From Albugo candida (Eukaryota > Oomycota > Peronosporomycetes > Albuginales), in NCBI GenBank assembly GCA_040437565.1, contig JBDOQK010000025.1:1-64000 (forward strand): a stretch of DNA of 64,000 bases, in the 5' to 3' direction. Of this stretch, positions 46,261 to 57,429 are shown in pieces (position 1 is the stretch's first letter; each line of letters opens with the position of its first letter). Below the pieces are notes generated by a model that was given only the letters and a program-made list of their open reading frames with translations, was not told the origin of the DNA and did no database searches. A program made the position numbers and the translations under genes.

Positions 46261-47895
46261 ATGACGACGAACGCAAAGCATTGGTCACCTTCCTCATGGC
46301 GCCAATTCCCATGCAAACAGCAGGCAAACTATCCGGATTCTGACAAATTGAAGTTCGTGCACGAGAAGTGTGAGTGTATCGAATGTTCGCAATTTCAAGC
46401 CTCAAGAATTTAACTGCGATAGTACGGATGCTACCTGCTTTGGTCTCTGTGAATGAGATCGAAAAACTTTGCACTCATTTGGCCGAAGTTGCCGAAGGGA
46501 AGCGTTTCTTGCTACAAGGCGGGGATTGCGCTGAGCGTTTTCAAGATTGTCAATCACAATTGATTGAAAAGAAGCTGAAAATTATGATACAAATGAGCCT
46601 TGTGCTTCTTTGGGGTGCACGCATTCCGACAGTTCGAATTGCACGGATGGCTGGGCAGTTTGCAAAACCTCGCTCCAACGATTATGAAGTGATTGATGGT
46701 GGTACGTGAAATAAGCTCATCCTCGCATTCAATGTCCTAACTTCATGTCCAAAAAAGAAAAAGTCCCAAGTTTCCGTGGTGAAAATATCAATGGATTCGA
46801 GCCGTCCGAGCGGATACCAGACCCTCAGCGTCTACTAGAAGGCTACTTTCACAGCGCTGGTAACCAATGTCGAATATGTCGGAATTAATCGTGGTCTTAA
46901 TGATAATACGTAGCAACCCTTAACTATGGGCGAGTATTGCTAGACGGAGGACTCGCTGATATCCACAACGCTGCAAAATGGGACCTGGACTTTGTTCAAA
47001 CGTCGACTCGTCGAGAAGAATACCAGGATATGGTCAAACAAATCATTAACAGCCTGGAATTTGTTCATCTTTGTGGTGTGGACTCTGACACACTGAAAAC
47101 TATCGACCTGTTTATTTCGCACGAAGGTTTGGAACTCGGCTATGAAGAAGCAATGACGCGTCAGATCAACGGGAAGTACTATAATGTTGGCACCGATTTC
47201 CTGTGGATTGGTGATCGTACAAGACAATTGGATCACGCTCATGTAGAGTACTTTAGGGGCATCCAGAATCCGATCGGAATCAAGGTTCGTCAACATATGA
47301 GTCAACTTGTCTCGATGAGATTGAGATTTGCGATCCGTAGGTTGGGCCAAGTCTGGATTCAGACGAACTGGTGCAATTGATTCGTAAACTGTGGAGAGAA
47401 CCAGAAAAAAATCCAGGGCGAATCACTTTGATAACTCGGTATGGAAAAGATAAGGTAGTTGATGCTCAGACGACAAGTATATGAGTTTCTCTTTCATGCT
47501 AAGGAGGTATTTTATAGGTCGAATCGCTTCTTCCAAAGCATATAGAGGCCGTTCAATCGTCAGGACTTAAGGTTATCTGGTCCTGCGATCCGTGCCATGG
47601 CAACACGATACTTGCTGAAAACGGATACAAGACAAGGTCATTTGAGCATATATTGTTTGAGCTGGAGAAAACTTTAGAAATTCATGCGCGGTACAAGTCA
47701 AGACTTGGTGGTGTTCATTTCGAATTGACCGGTGAGAACGTGACAGAGTGTATCGGAGGACCCGAAGGCATCAATGAGGTTGACTTGCCTCTGCGTTATA
47801 CCAGCTATTGTGATCCGCGTTTGAACTATTCACAAAGTATGGAGATTGCATTTCTGCTTGCAAAAAGTCTCTCATCAAGTCGGACCACCAGATAA
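46261..47895 (+). CDS. Class II (plant/microbial-type) DAHP synthase
   Basis: Condenses phosphoenolpyruvate and erythrose 4-phosphate, the first step of the shikimate pathway. Exons 46261-46369, 46423-46701, 46758-46859, 46914-47284, 47341-47454 and 47518-47895 give 450 residues. The start MTTNAKHWSPSSWRQFPC was chosen because it opens the family's N-terminal block. Motifs: LLQGGDCAERF, GQFAKPRS, NGFEPSERIPDP, GTDFLWIGDRTRQLDHAHV, RITLITRYGKDK and WSCDPCHGNT, with metal- and substrate-binding residues present. No organelle leader. Such proteins are feedback-regulated in plants and bacteria; regulation here is unknown. Stops 79 bp from the next, opposite gene. Confidence 0.93.
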
Positions 47896-47974
47896 AATAT
47901 TAAAAGAACTCCCGTTACGACTCAGTAGTGTAGTAAGTTTGATTGCGATCGTCCTCATCACTTGATCGGTGCCA

Positions 47975-48672
47975 TCAACTGAATGAGCTATAGATTGAAT
48001 CAATAGCAGCATTCCATTTCATCCATCGTGGCAATACCTCATTTTCAAGAAGATGAATGGAATCTCGATATGACTGTAGGCTTTGGGCATCTTGATCAGA
48101 TTTATTTTGCATCAATGTCAAGCTTTTTTGCGTTTCCTCTAAAAAGTACATAGTCCATTCTGATACCAGTCCAACGATCAAAGAGAAAGTGATACTCAAT
48201 GCTGCTTTGCTTTCCACCAGATCCTTCTCTTTTTTGACCAAATCTTTCTCCAGTTTATAAATCCTATTGGGATCACATTATTTCCAAGTCGTTGTGACTT
48301 GCCAATTCAACTGTGCAGTACATTGCTTTCAGACATGCTCGTTCTTTTAGCAATTGCTCATTTTGAACATGTAATGCGCCAACTTGTTTCAGAGTCTTTT
48401 CTTGAAGCTTCTTGCTCTGTAAAAGTGATATATCTGGTAGCAGAGCCCTTGAATCGCTCACTACCTACTTGCAATTTCTCTTGTAGTGCACGTGCATTTT
48501 GCTCTGAGCTGCTTAGGAGTCGAATTAGTTGCCTACAGAGCACATTCGTCACTCGATTATCATGAACATGATAAAGAGACTGAAAACGATATTACGTGTA
48601 TTCCTGAGTATAAATTCTATTTTCTTCTTCCAATCTCTCAATGATGTCCTTCCGCAAAGACTTGAAATCCAT
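47975..48672 (-). CDS. Small coiled-coil protein
   Basis: 174 residues from exons 48672-48596, 48532-48469, 48416-48322 and 48263-47975; the total is in frame. It begins MDFKSLRKDIIERLEEENRIY and is nearly all heptad-like helix (QNARALQEKLQ, LHVQNEQLLKERACLK, LVKKEKDLVESK). A single hydrophobic patch (ALSITFSLIVGLVSEW) is too short to be a clear membrane span. The shape resembles a small axonemal or centriolar coiled-coil protein, but no family is recognised. It is divergent from CCT5 with 127 bp between starts. Confidence 0.65.
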
Positions 48673-48799
48673 GGAATTGCTTCAGGTTTGAAGCTATATG
48701 TGTAATTATGATACTTGTTTTGTAAAAATAGAGATAAAATCTTCTCTAATTCTCTTTAAATACAAAGTATTGGCTGAGATCTCACTCGAAAAGTAAAAC
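48673..48799. promoter_or_regulatory. Shared coiled-coil / CCT5 promoter interval
   Basis: 127 bp, AT-rich, between opposite start codons. No motif is assigned. Confidence 0.45.
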
Positions 48800-50689
48800 A
48801 TGTCGGTGGTTTTTGATGAATATGGTCGCCCTTTTATAATCATACGAGACCAAGAGAGAAAGGAGAGAATAAAAGGGATTGAAGCAATCAAGGTATGCCT
48901 GCCTTCTCTCCTGCTCAGACTATTTTATCTGACGTGAGTCTAGAGCAATATTCTAGCCGCTCGTACAGTATCTAAATTATTGCGAACTTCACTTGGACCA
49001 AAAGGTCCGCAGAGTTTCTAGAATTTCGTTCCGACTTGCACACTGAATACACACTTTTAGGGATGGACAAGATGTTGGTGAGTCAGGATGGCGATCTCAC
49101 AATTTCAAATGACGGTGCTACCATCCTGGAACAAATGCACGTTGAACATCGGGTTGCCCATCTTCTGGTTGAACTATCACAGTCTCAAGATAATGAAATT
49201 GGAGATGGAACCACTGGTGTCGTTGTATTAGCAGGCGCTTTGTTGGAACAAGCGGAAAAGCTATTGGGCTATGGAATACATCCAATGAGAATAGCTGACG
49301 GATTTGAAGAAGCATGCGAGATGGCTTGCAAACGCCTTGAAGAAATTAGCGACGTTATCCAATTCACCAAAGAGGATCATGAACCTCTTGTTGAGACAGC
49401 AATGACAACTCTCTCTTCCAAGATCATTAACAAGCACAAGCGCAAAATGGCCAAGATTGCAGTTGATGCAGTTTTAAAAGTGGCCAATTTTGAGACACGT
49501 GATGTAAATTTCGACTTGATTAAGATGGAAGGAAAGCCTGGAGGAAGTTTGGAGGAAACTTCCCTTATCAACGGAATTGTTATTGACAAAGATTTTTCGC
49601 ATCCTCAAATGCCGAAAGAAGTCCGGGACGCCAAAATGTGCATCCTCACTTGTCCTTTCGAGCCTCCAAAGCCAAAGGTAAACTAATGTGTATCAGCTCC
49701 TTACCAAAGATCAGTACTGAAAGACGTGAGTGTAGACCAAGCACAAACTCGACATCACTAGTGTTGAAGCCTATGAGAAATTGTACGCCCAGGAACAGGA
49801 ATATTTCTCGACGATGATAAAACAAGTCAAGGACAGTGGCGCTAATCTTGTCATTTGTCAGTGGGGATTCGATGACGAAGCTAATCACTTACTCTTGCAA
49901 AATGCGCTTCCTGCTGTTCGCTGGGTCGGCGGTGTTGAACTCGAGTTGATTGCGATTGCAACCGGCGGTCGGATTGTTCCCCGCTTTTCTGAATTGACCT
50001 CTGAGAAGCTTGGAACCGCCTCATCCGTTCGCGAAGTAGCTTTTGGCACAACCAAAGAGCGCATGCTTGTCATCGAAGGTTGTGCGAAATCTGATGCAAT
50101 TACAATTCTGGTTCGTGGAGGAAATAAAATGATTGTGGAAGAAGCCAAACGTTCTCTGCATGACGCAATGTGCGTCACAAGAAATCTTATCAAAAACAAT
50201 CGTATCGTTTATGGCGGTGGATCAGCTGAAGTTGCTTGTGGCATAACTGTTCGCAAGCATGCCGATAAGATTGCCGGAACCACGCAGGTTTGCATAACGC
50301 GATCTCTCTCTTTCACATTGACCCATGACATTTGTTCACAGTACGCAATCCGAGCATTCGCAGATGCTTTAGAGGACATTCCAATGGCATTGGCCGAGAA
50401 CAGCGGGCACAATCCTATCGATTCTCTGTCCGCTGTCCGTGCACAGCAAATTAGTGAAGGAAATCCTCGGCTTGGTGTCGACTGTAACAACGCAGGAACG
50501 ACAGGTAATTTCTTGAATCACCGAATAAAGCCATGCGACGAAGGATTGATTTCCTTATTTTTAGATATGAAAGCACAAGGTGTGTTTGAAACTTTGCTCA
50601 TGAAGCAGCAGCAGTATCAATTGGCAACGCAAGTGGTACGAATGATACTGAAAATTGACGATGTGATGTTGGAAGGAGCTTACGCCTGA
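48800..50689 (+). CDS. CCT5: T-complex chaperonin subunit epsilon
   Basis: One of eight subunits of the cytosolic ATP-driven chaperonin that folds actin and tubulin. Exons 48800-48892, 48944-49004, 49061-49677, 49736-50287, 50342-50504 and 50565-50689 give 536 residues (human 541). Epsilon-specific start [20 protein letters not shown]-binding blocks [10 protein letters not shown] and [16 protein letters not shown], then [33 protein letters not shown] and YGGGSAE, ending [14 protein letters not shown]. The 60-bp segment 50505-50564 has splice signals and would read through in frame if kept; removing it restores the family alignment. Confidence 0.96.
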
Positions 50690-50832
50690 ACACATTAAAT
50701 AATAAACATGGATTGTTTGTTTGGAAAAGAATGTAAACGAAACACTCGTTAGCTCTACTCCATGTCTTTCACTCCTTTGCGGCCTTCAGCACACCACTAT
50801 GGACACGATGTTAGCCTCATCAATATTGCATG

Positions 50833-51255
50833 TCAATATGACACAGAATTTGTAGTTGGTCGTACTTCGTCATTTTTCCCCATAGATATAAGTTGCCTTC
50901 GGAAATACGGGTAGACCTGTCGATTATTCGTCACAATTGAGGTCGAATTTGGTAAGATCGTAGGGCGTCCGGGAAATGGCGCGACCAAAACGCGGCCATC
51001 CGAAGGTTCTCGAGTTGCAAAACTAGTTTCTGGAAAAAGATTCCCTGCGACCAAAGTATATGTCTCAGCGCCCGCACCGTCTACAAAGGTTCGTGGTTGT
51101 ATGGGAATATCACAAAATGGCGAAAATGCATGACAAATTCGCGAATCTGTTCTATCTATAACTCTCTTTCTCTTTGGCCGGTAAAGCGGATTATTTTGCG
51201 TTTGCTCAATGTGAGTCCTGCATGTAGAAGAGACAAATTCGCAAGAGCGCTTCAT
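50833..51255 (-). CDS. Unknown basic protein, probably the 3' exon of a longer gene
   Basis: 140-codon frame (YRPKRKRVIDRT..., GRVLVAPFPGRPTILPN..., ending RPTTNSVSY). No domain recognised. The putative start lies just after an acceptor-like tttcag, and an open upstream stretch at about 51260-51350 (LWDSLPSGQKLVENGANSLI) looks coding. A 5' exon is therefore likely and the true start may be near 51350 or beyond. It is convergent with CCT5 (143 bp between stops). Confidence 0.5.
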   Translation of the reverse strand: MKRSCEFVSSTCRTHIEQTQNNPLYRPKRKRVIDRTDSRICHAFSPFCDIPIQPRTFVDGAGAETYTLVAGNLFPETSFATREPSDGRVLVAPFPGRPTILPNSTSIVTNNRQVYPYFRRQLISMGKNDEVRPTTNSVSY

Positions 51256-51795
51256 ACCTGAAAGGTGGTAAAAATCAAAATAATCAGTGAGTTGGCTCCA
51301 TTCTCAACCAGCTTTTGACCAGAAGGTAATGAATCCCAAAGAGATAGCCTGTTATGATTACGTTAGTGCGTTAGCAATGTAAAAGAAGCATACTGAACAC
51401 TTAAACTGTGCCTCCTTTGATAAATACTATGACAAAATGGGGGTTTGACGCGCCCATGGTATAGACTTCACGCCTGATGCTTCTGAATCTATTCAGTGAC
51501 CTCATACGTAACATCCGTTTCGTGCGAGTCAGATGGCTTCTATCCTTCCATTTCGGCATTCATGCATTGACCCCCCACTGAAGAAACAAAAACTCACAAC
51601 CTCATTCACGATAAAATGCATCGGTGAATTTTGGAGGCAGCTACAACAAAGCTTTGTCATTATAACCCGAGCTGGCCAGATTAGAAACTCGCTCACCTAA
51701 TTATAGAATCAGAAAATGCACGCATAAATAATCCATCATCGATAAGTCCTTTCACTCTCTTTTTTTGACAATGAATGAAGTCATCTAATCATCCC
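51256..51795. other. Intergenic region, possible 5' exon of the unknown minus-strand gene
   Basis: The right part must hold the promoter of the gene at 51796. On the minus strand about 51260-51350 is open and protein-like; otherwise nothing is seen. Confidence 0.4.
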
Positions 51796-53193
51796 ATGGA
51801 GGACACTTTCATCACAGCTCCACGCAACAAGTTGCAGCGAAACGCGTCTTCAAGCTCTCATATAAATGAAAATGAATGCGACAAAACATCGGAAGCTTTT
51901 CCAGGGTAAGTGAGCATCTTAATGTCACTCCACTTAATTGCTGAGAGAAAACCACTTGACAGCATGAAGAATGTTCGAGAGAAACATGTGGAACTTCATC
52001 AAGTCATCGGCACATTATCCGAGAAGATTGGGACTTTACTTGGGAAACAAGAACGCGATTTTCTCGCAGCATATCGCGCACATATGTTCAGCATTCAAAA
52101 GGAGCTTCATGAACTTCGCAGGCAGCTACAATGCAAAGAGACGGATGAGAACAAGACCGAAAAAGAAAAAAAGCTAGAGGAAGAACGCGACTGTTTTCGT
52201 AAGGAAGCTGTTCGGCTGGATGAAATTACATCAACTATGTCTCGTGACTTGAACCACGTCAAGGAGAAGCTTGCAATCACGGAAAAAGATAGAGATTGGA
52301 ATGAGAAACGATTGAAAAAGTACAAAATGAAAAACAAGATTCTCACCGCAGCATTAGAATCTCGATCCGTGTCGGCCGATAGCGTTGACGGTCAGATGCT
52401 TACTCTGTATAAGGATGAAAAAGTCCATTGTATTTGTTCTGCTTCACGCAATTGCAATAAGGGAGCAAAAACACAGAAATATGGAGATACTCAGCAGGCT
52501 GGTGCTCAGACGTCATCAAAGACAGAATCAAACCGGATACGCGAGTGTACCGAATCGAGTCAGCTTAAAATAAATCGCAATTGTATGAAGCAAAAGAATC
52601 TTGATCTTGCGGTATTGCGACACAAAGAACTGAGTCAGGGTAAAGGCAGCAAAGATCGCTTACAAGATAGGAGTTTCAGTGCACAGATCGTTAAAAATAA
52701 TGGCTTACATTCGAAGAAAGTTGATTATCACAACTCGGAAACAACAATGTGCAGCATTCGAGAATTTTACTTGCAGTGCGTTCAACGCGTCAAAGAAGGA
52801 GAAAACCGCACTACTCATTCCTCGAAAGCTGGGAAAGATAAGAAGGTTCCTGCGTTTGAGAATAACAGCGGAACAGCTGCTTTATCCGAGCTTATAGATT
52901 TTCCGGTATCCCAGCGCATACGTGTCATGGAAATACTTCTGTCAAATGATGAAGTGCTACGGCATATGCAAAACAATTTTCTCGAGTCTAACGTTACCAT
53001 TCAGACTCTGGGAAGTGCATCTCCAATCTTGGCGCCATGTACTGTAGCTCAGAAACCCTCTAACACACGATCAACTGGCCACAGCGCTGGCGCAGTACGA
53101 AAACCAGCTGGTAGTGGAGCTTCAGTTGTGACAGCTAGAAATTATGGATTGCCGCTCAATGATTCTTCACGATCATATCTGAACATAAAGTAA
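51796..53193 (+). CDS. Coiled-coil protein of unknown function
   Basis: 451 residues from exons 51796-51905 and 51948-53193, separated by a 42-bp intron. A long charged coiled coil runs from about residue 40 to 170 (EKHVELHQVIGTLSEKI, ELHELRRQLQCKETDE, KEKKLEEERDCFRKEAVRL). The rest is a lysine/serine-rich, poorly structured part with a conserved-looking patch FPVSQRIRVMEILLSNDEVL and a serine/threonine-rich tail. It resembles centrosomal or ciliary coiled-coil proteins in layout only. Function unknown. Confidence 0.75.
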
Positions 53194-55466
53194 GGCAATA
53201 AAACAACATGCTGAGCAAATCTCATCATGCTTTACATCGTTATATCGGTATCTACAAAGAATTGCACACTCGTGGTCTTCTGTGAACAGTGGAATGTATC
53301 ATTTTCGATATATTTTAAGAATGTTGGGAGAGTGCCTTCATTTTGAATAAAAGTAAGGACAATGATGGCTCCTGCATGTATCACGAGCGCTATAAGAAAT
53401 CAATGATAACGAAGCTGGGCATCATATTGGAGCGACTTTCTACTATTATTCCTCAAGCGTAAAAAGATTGTATCTTGTTAAGAGAAAAATGGATTTCTGA
53501 GAAAAGGGAATTGTGTATACCTCTTATTATGTCGCGTTGATAAGCCGGATAGTCTCTGTCTCTGCCAAACTAGTATTCAAAAAATGCGTTTGAGCGAACT
53601 GCTTGCCTCGTCGATTTGTATCACCATATTGGACATCGAGGAATGGTATTGTCATAGCAAAGGAGTTAATTAGTTTCGGAGTATGGATTATATCAGAAAT
53701 CAAAAGAAAAGAAAAGAAGCAAAAGACTTCGAGTACCTATGAAGTAGAATGATTTATGGGGATTTTGCGATTTGAGGCATATGCAAAGCAAACAAATGGA
53801 TCACAGACTTTCACACAAACTCCGAAACAACTCGCACAGATTTCTTAGTATGCATCCAATATTATACTCTTCTACATGCCAATAGATCATGCCACTTTTG
53901 GCTGGAACGACACATCTAAGACTAATCAGTAAAAAACAGGTCTGTAGATGAACGTTATCGACCTTAACGGGGTTTCCATCTCGGAAATGCAGTGAGTAAA
54001 GAAACCTGTGTAGAATTATAGACGTATGGAAGTTGCACAGAACCAAGTACGAGTCCGTCAGTTGATTTCGTCGAAGAAGGTTCTTCGATGAAAATCAGTA
54101 AATCATTGCCTCGACCGAACCCAGAACTCGTTTTATCGACAAATTGATTAACCTGATAGATGAGCAACAGATAATTTGGCGAACACGATGGCTGATCGGT
54201 GCACCTTATTGCTCCTAACCTAACGTTCGCTTTAAGCCTTATTGCACACGAAGTCTTACTCATAGATACTCCACGATTCCTGCCTCAACATTTGTATTCT
54301 ATAGTATCCTTCAATCCAGTATCTGGTAATACAGATTTGCAACATGAAAGCGGGCTCACATTCAAATAACATTGATTGTTAATTTGCACACCTTGAACCT
54401 TCCCAAAATTCAATGTTAGCATCCTCAGAATATCGTGCTTGAAGCAACGAAATGTCGAAGGCGAAGCATAACGAACGGAAATGATAAGAAGAAGAACCCG
54501 AATAACCGTATACGACGCGATGATCTACATTGACGTCGTTTCCAGCTTGTCTACTATCAGGATGGTTACCTTGCAAAGCATTGGACTTTCCTTTCCCGAA
54601 TACAACTGAAACATAACACCCAGCACTTGGTCCTCTAAAAAAGGGTCGCGTCCGGCACACGTCATTTACATCACCAGTAGCAGGAAGTCATCCCGGTAGC
54701 TCAGACTGACTACCTCTTTGGTCGGATCGGCGAAAGAATCCTATCTGCTATGGCCGACACGCATGCTCCAAGATGCAGCACGCGTTGCCGATATGCGGAT
54801 TGCCGATAACGGCAGTGAATTAGCCTCACGAAACACCTTCTTCAAGAGGACGTATCATCTATAAGAAAATGAGATTGTGCTGACTTGACCTATTGTATCA
54901 CTGCTGCCACGACCTCTGATAGTCTATTCACCAGAACAGGCGGCATCGACCAGGTCGTGGGACACACATGGTATTCATCTTCTTTCAGTTTTTATTGCAG
55001 CTAGCCTATTGCAGCTCGCCACTTGCTCTTTCAAAGCGAAGCTTACAATATGATTTGATAAGTCCACATCAGCTGAATTTATGTACTGGTTGACGCTGCA
55101 CCATTCTTCGATGTCTCATCCTTTATGTATAGCAGCAGCAAACTCTCGTCGCCGAGTTCGTGAGAGAAAATTCACGGAAAGAAGTTTTAGTGTGTAGTAT
55201 GTGAGTATACGCATAGATAACGCCATCGAATGCATAAATCACATCGGAAACTTAGACACTACCGTGTGACTATATTCAGTGATGTGCAAACAAAACCGTC
55301 TGGTTTTCTTTCCGCTTTTTTAGATGTAGGTGAAATATGACTATGTCTGTGTACAATGGTTCGCGAGGACTATTGTGGGTCTACGAAATGAACAAGAAAA
55401 CGATAGATAAAAGACGCAAATGAAGATTCTGACATCGCGTTGCCGATAGCAGTTACTTAACTCATT

Positions 55467-55488
55467 CTACCACTACCACTACCACTAC
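55467..55488. repeat. Microsatellite (taccac)n
   Basis: Three and a half copies of a six-base unit, followed 70 bp later by imperfect cgatag repeats. Confidence 0.7.
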
Positions 55489-55663
55489 AGCTACTCAGAA
55501 CGGATACACAATGCTTACTGATACTACAAGCGGACGGAACGAGACATAAACTACCACCCATAACGATAGCGATAGTGATAGCCGTAGTTAGGGTAACCTC
55601 CCCAAAACTCATCTCGATCCATATCTTCGTTGTCTTCACTTGCCCCACGTATACGAACCGTTC

Positions 55664-55763
55664 NNNNNNNNNNNNNNNNNNNNNNNNNNNNNNNNNNNNN
55701 NNNNNNNNNNNNNNNNNNNNNNNNNNNNNNNNNNNNNNNNNNNNNNNNNNNNNNNNNNNNNNN
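55664..55763. other. Assembly gap (100 N)
   Basis: No duplicated flank seen, so sequence of unknown length is missing. Confidence 0.7.
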
Positions 55764-57429
55764 TTAAAGAAGAGCCTTTAGCCGAGAAGACAACGCCCTC
55801 AACGGAACCTGGTAGCCGTACCTTTGAGGAGAGTCTGTCAGATCAGGATTGGAACCAGCAAAGATTCTTATGATGTACTTGATGTCTTTAAGTGACAAAG
55901 TGCATGACTACAAACCAAACCTACATTATTTCTTGCGACCATGAATCCATCCTGATGGCAAAATCCAGCTTTTTGATTGTGGACAATCACAGCATATTCA
56001 TGTGAAGCTGGTCTTATGTCATAAGTTGGAACAAGCCAAATATTGATCCAAGCTATGTTTAGTACTTGATAGCCCTTTCTTATTGTCTCCAAAGAAGAAC
56101 ATTAAAGCAAACTATATAATGCCGTTGAAGATAAGACACCATTTTACAACGATGCAATCGTAACTTTGACGCGGCGTGGTCTCCGTAGAAGCACGATTCT
56201 TTCCAAAAGGTCGCTGATGAAACTAGGCTGATGAGCAAGGAGTGCTTCTGCGGATTATTGTCTTGTACTTGATGCTCAAATAAGATTTCGCATCCATGAG
56301 TAGGATACCAATGAAGCAGCTAACGATATTACATGCCGCTAATGTTGTCGTTGGAAGCAATGCTTGGCATGAGCTGGCGGCATCCACCAACAAGGAACTT
56401 TTACTCGGAAGGCCAAATATGGCTGCTATCCCTGACAGACGGCGAGCTGTTAATGGCGTATCTCAGAAACTTGGCCTCCAAATTGAAAACCATGAGATAG
56501 GCGTACACAAGTGATTGTCGGTAAACCGTCGCGTTGCTCCAGTTCTGATTCTTAACGCGCGATTATGATGCTGAGTATACAACCTTGCGAATTTGCTGAT
56601 ATGGCGGCACAACCGTTTTACATAGGCCTTGATGGAACAAGAACACAGCCAAGTTGAGGTAATTCACCGCCACTAACTTTGTTCGACGTGCGCTACGCAT
56701 TCACCTTCATGCACAACTCAGCATTATTACTGCCTTTTATGCGTTCTACAAATTGAGCCCATCCTGCAACGGCCCGATGGCGTCTTTCTAAATACAGTTT
56801 TATGGCAAAATTGGCTGGAACGACGATGCTCGGATACGTTATTTGAGTATGCCAGTTGATAGTCGCAGTTCTATCTTAAAACCAAGCCTGTCTTTGCTCG
56901 GTATGGCTAGGAGCTGTTTGATTGGTGCCTCGTCTAATTTGGTTTGGAAAAATATTATATCTCGTTAACATAGATCATCATTCAGGCTGAATCCCTAAAG
57001 CGCGTGTAAACAAAATTACTCAGATTTGAGTGCAAGCTAGAATTACCTTTCACAGATATTAGTCTGAAGCAATTCTTCAATTTTCTTTCATAAAGAACTC
57101 ACTTCGTTAAAGAACTTCGATAGTGCTCTACATTCCAATGACAATCACAAACATGTTGTAACATTTTGGCCAGTCCCACCCAGAATATCCCTCGTGGTGG
57201 CCTCGTTTTGCGGCTCGATTTACCGTGTATCACATTTGGAACCCCGTCCAAACTCGAATCAATCGCAAGGACAGCACATAGGAAACTCCATACTCTGAAG
57301 TCTGGGTTTAACGCTTGAGCAATCTCGCTTGTCCCGCCAGTAGTAACCGCGGAGGTTAACGTCCCTATAGTTCCGGGAATTGGTTCTGGGTGAAGAACGG
57401 CTTCTTTCAAAAGTTTTACTCGGTGAATT

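Larger units (their letters stand above)
53194..57429. other. 4.2-kb region without a convincing gene
   Basis: Only scattered short frames. On the minus strand 54379-54660 (GPSAGCYVSVVFGKGKSNAL...) and 53964-54263 look mildly protein-like but cannot be joined by clean splice sites, so decayed genes are possible. The minus-strand stretch just left of the gap (55555-55663) ends YGYHYRYRYGW and looks like a gene C-terminus whose body is lost in the gap. A 126-codon minus frame at 57099-57479 is unrecognised. A taccac microsatellite lies at 55467-55488. Confidence 0.5.

Noticed and set aside
45495-46548. Tandem duplication of the LENG1/DAHP-synthase 5' region
   Set aside because: The copies are identical over 666 bp, intron included, and stop exactly at the N run. 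An unmerged overlap is the simpler explanation.
56296-56830. Possible Tc1/mariner transposase remnant
   Set aside because: GRPNMAAIPDRRRAVNGV resembles a helix-turn-helix and FTFMHNSALL recalls a DDE block, but no catalytic triad or terminal repeats could be shown.
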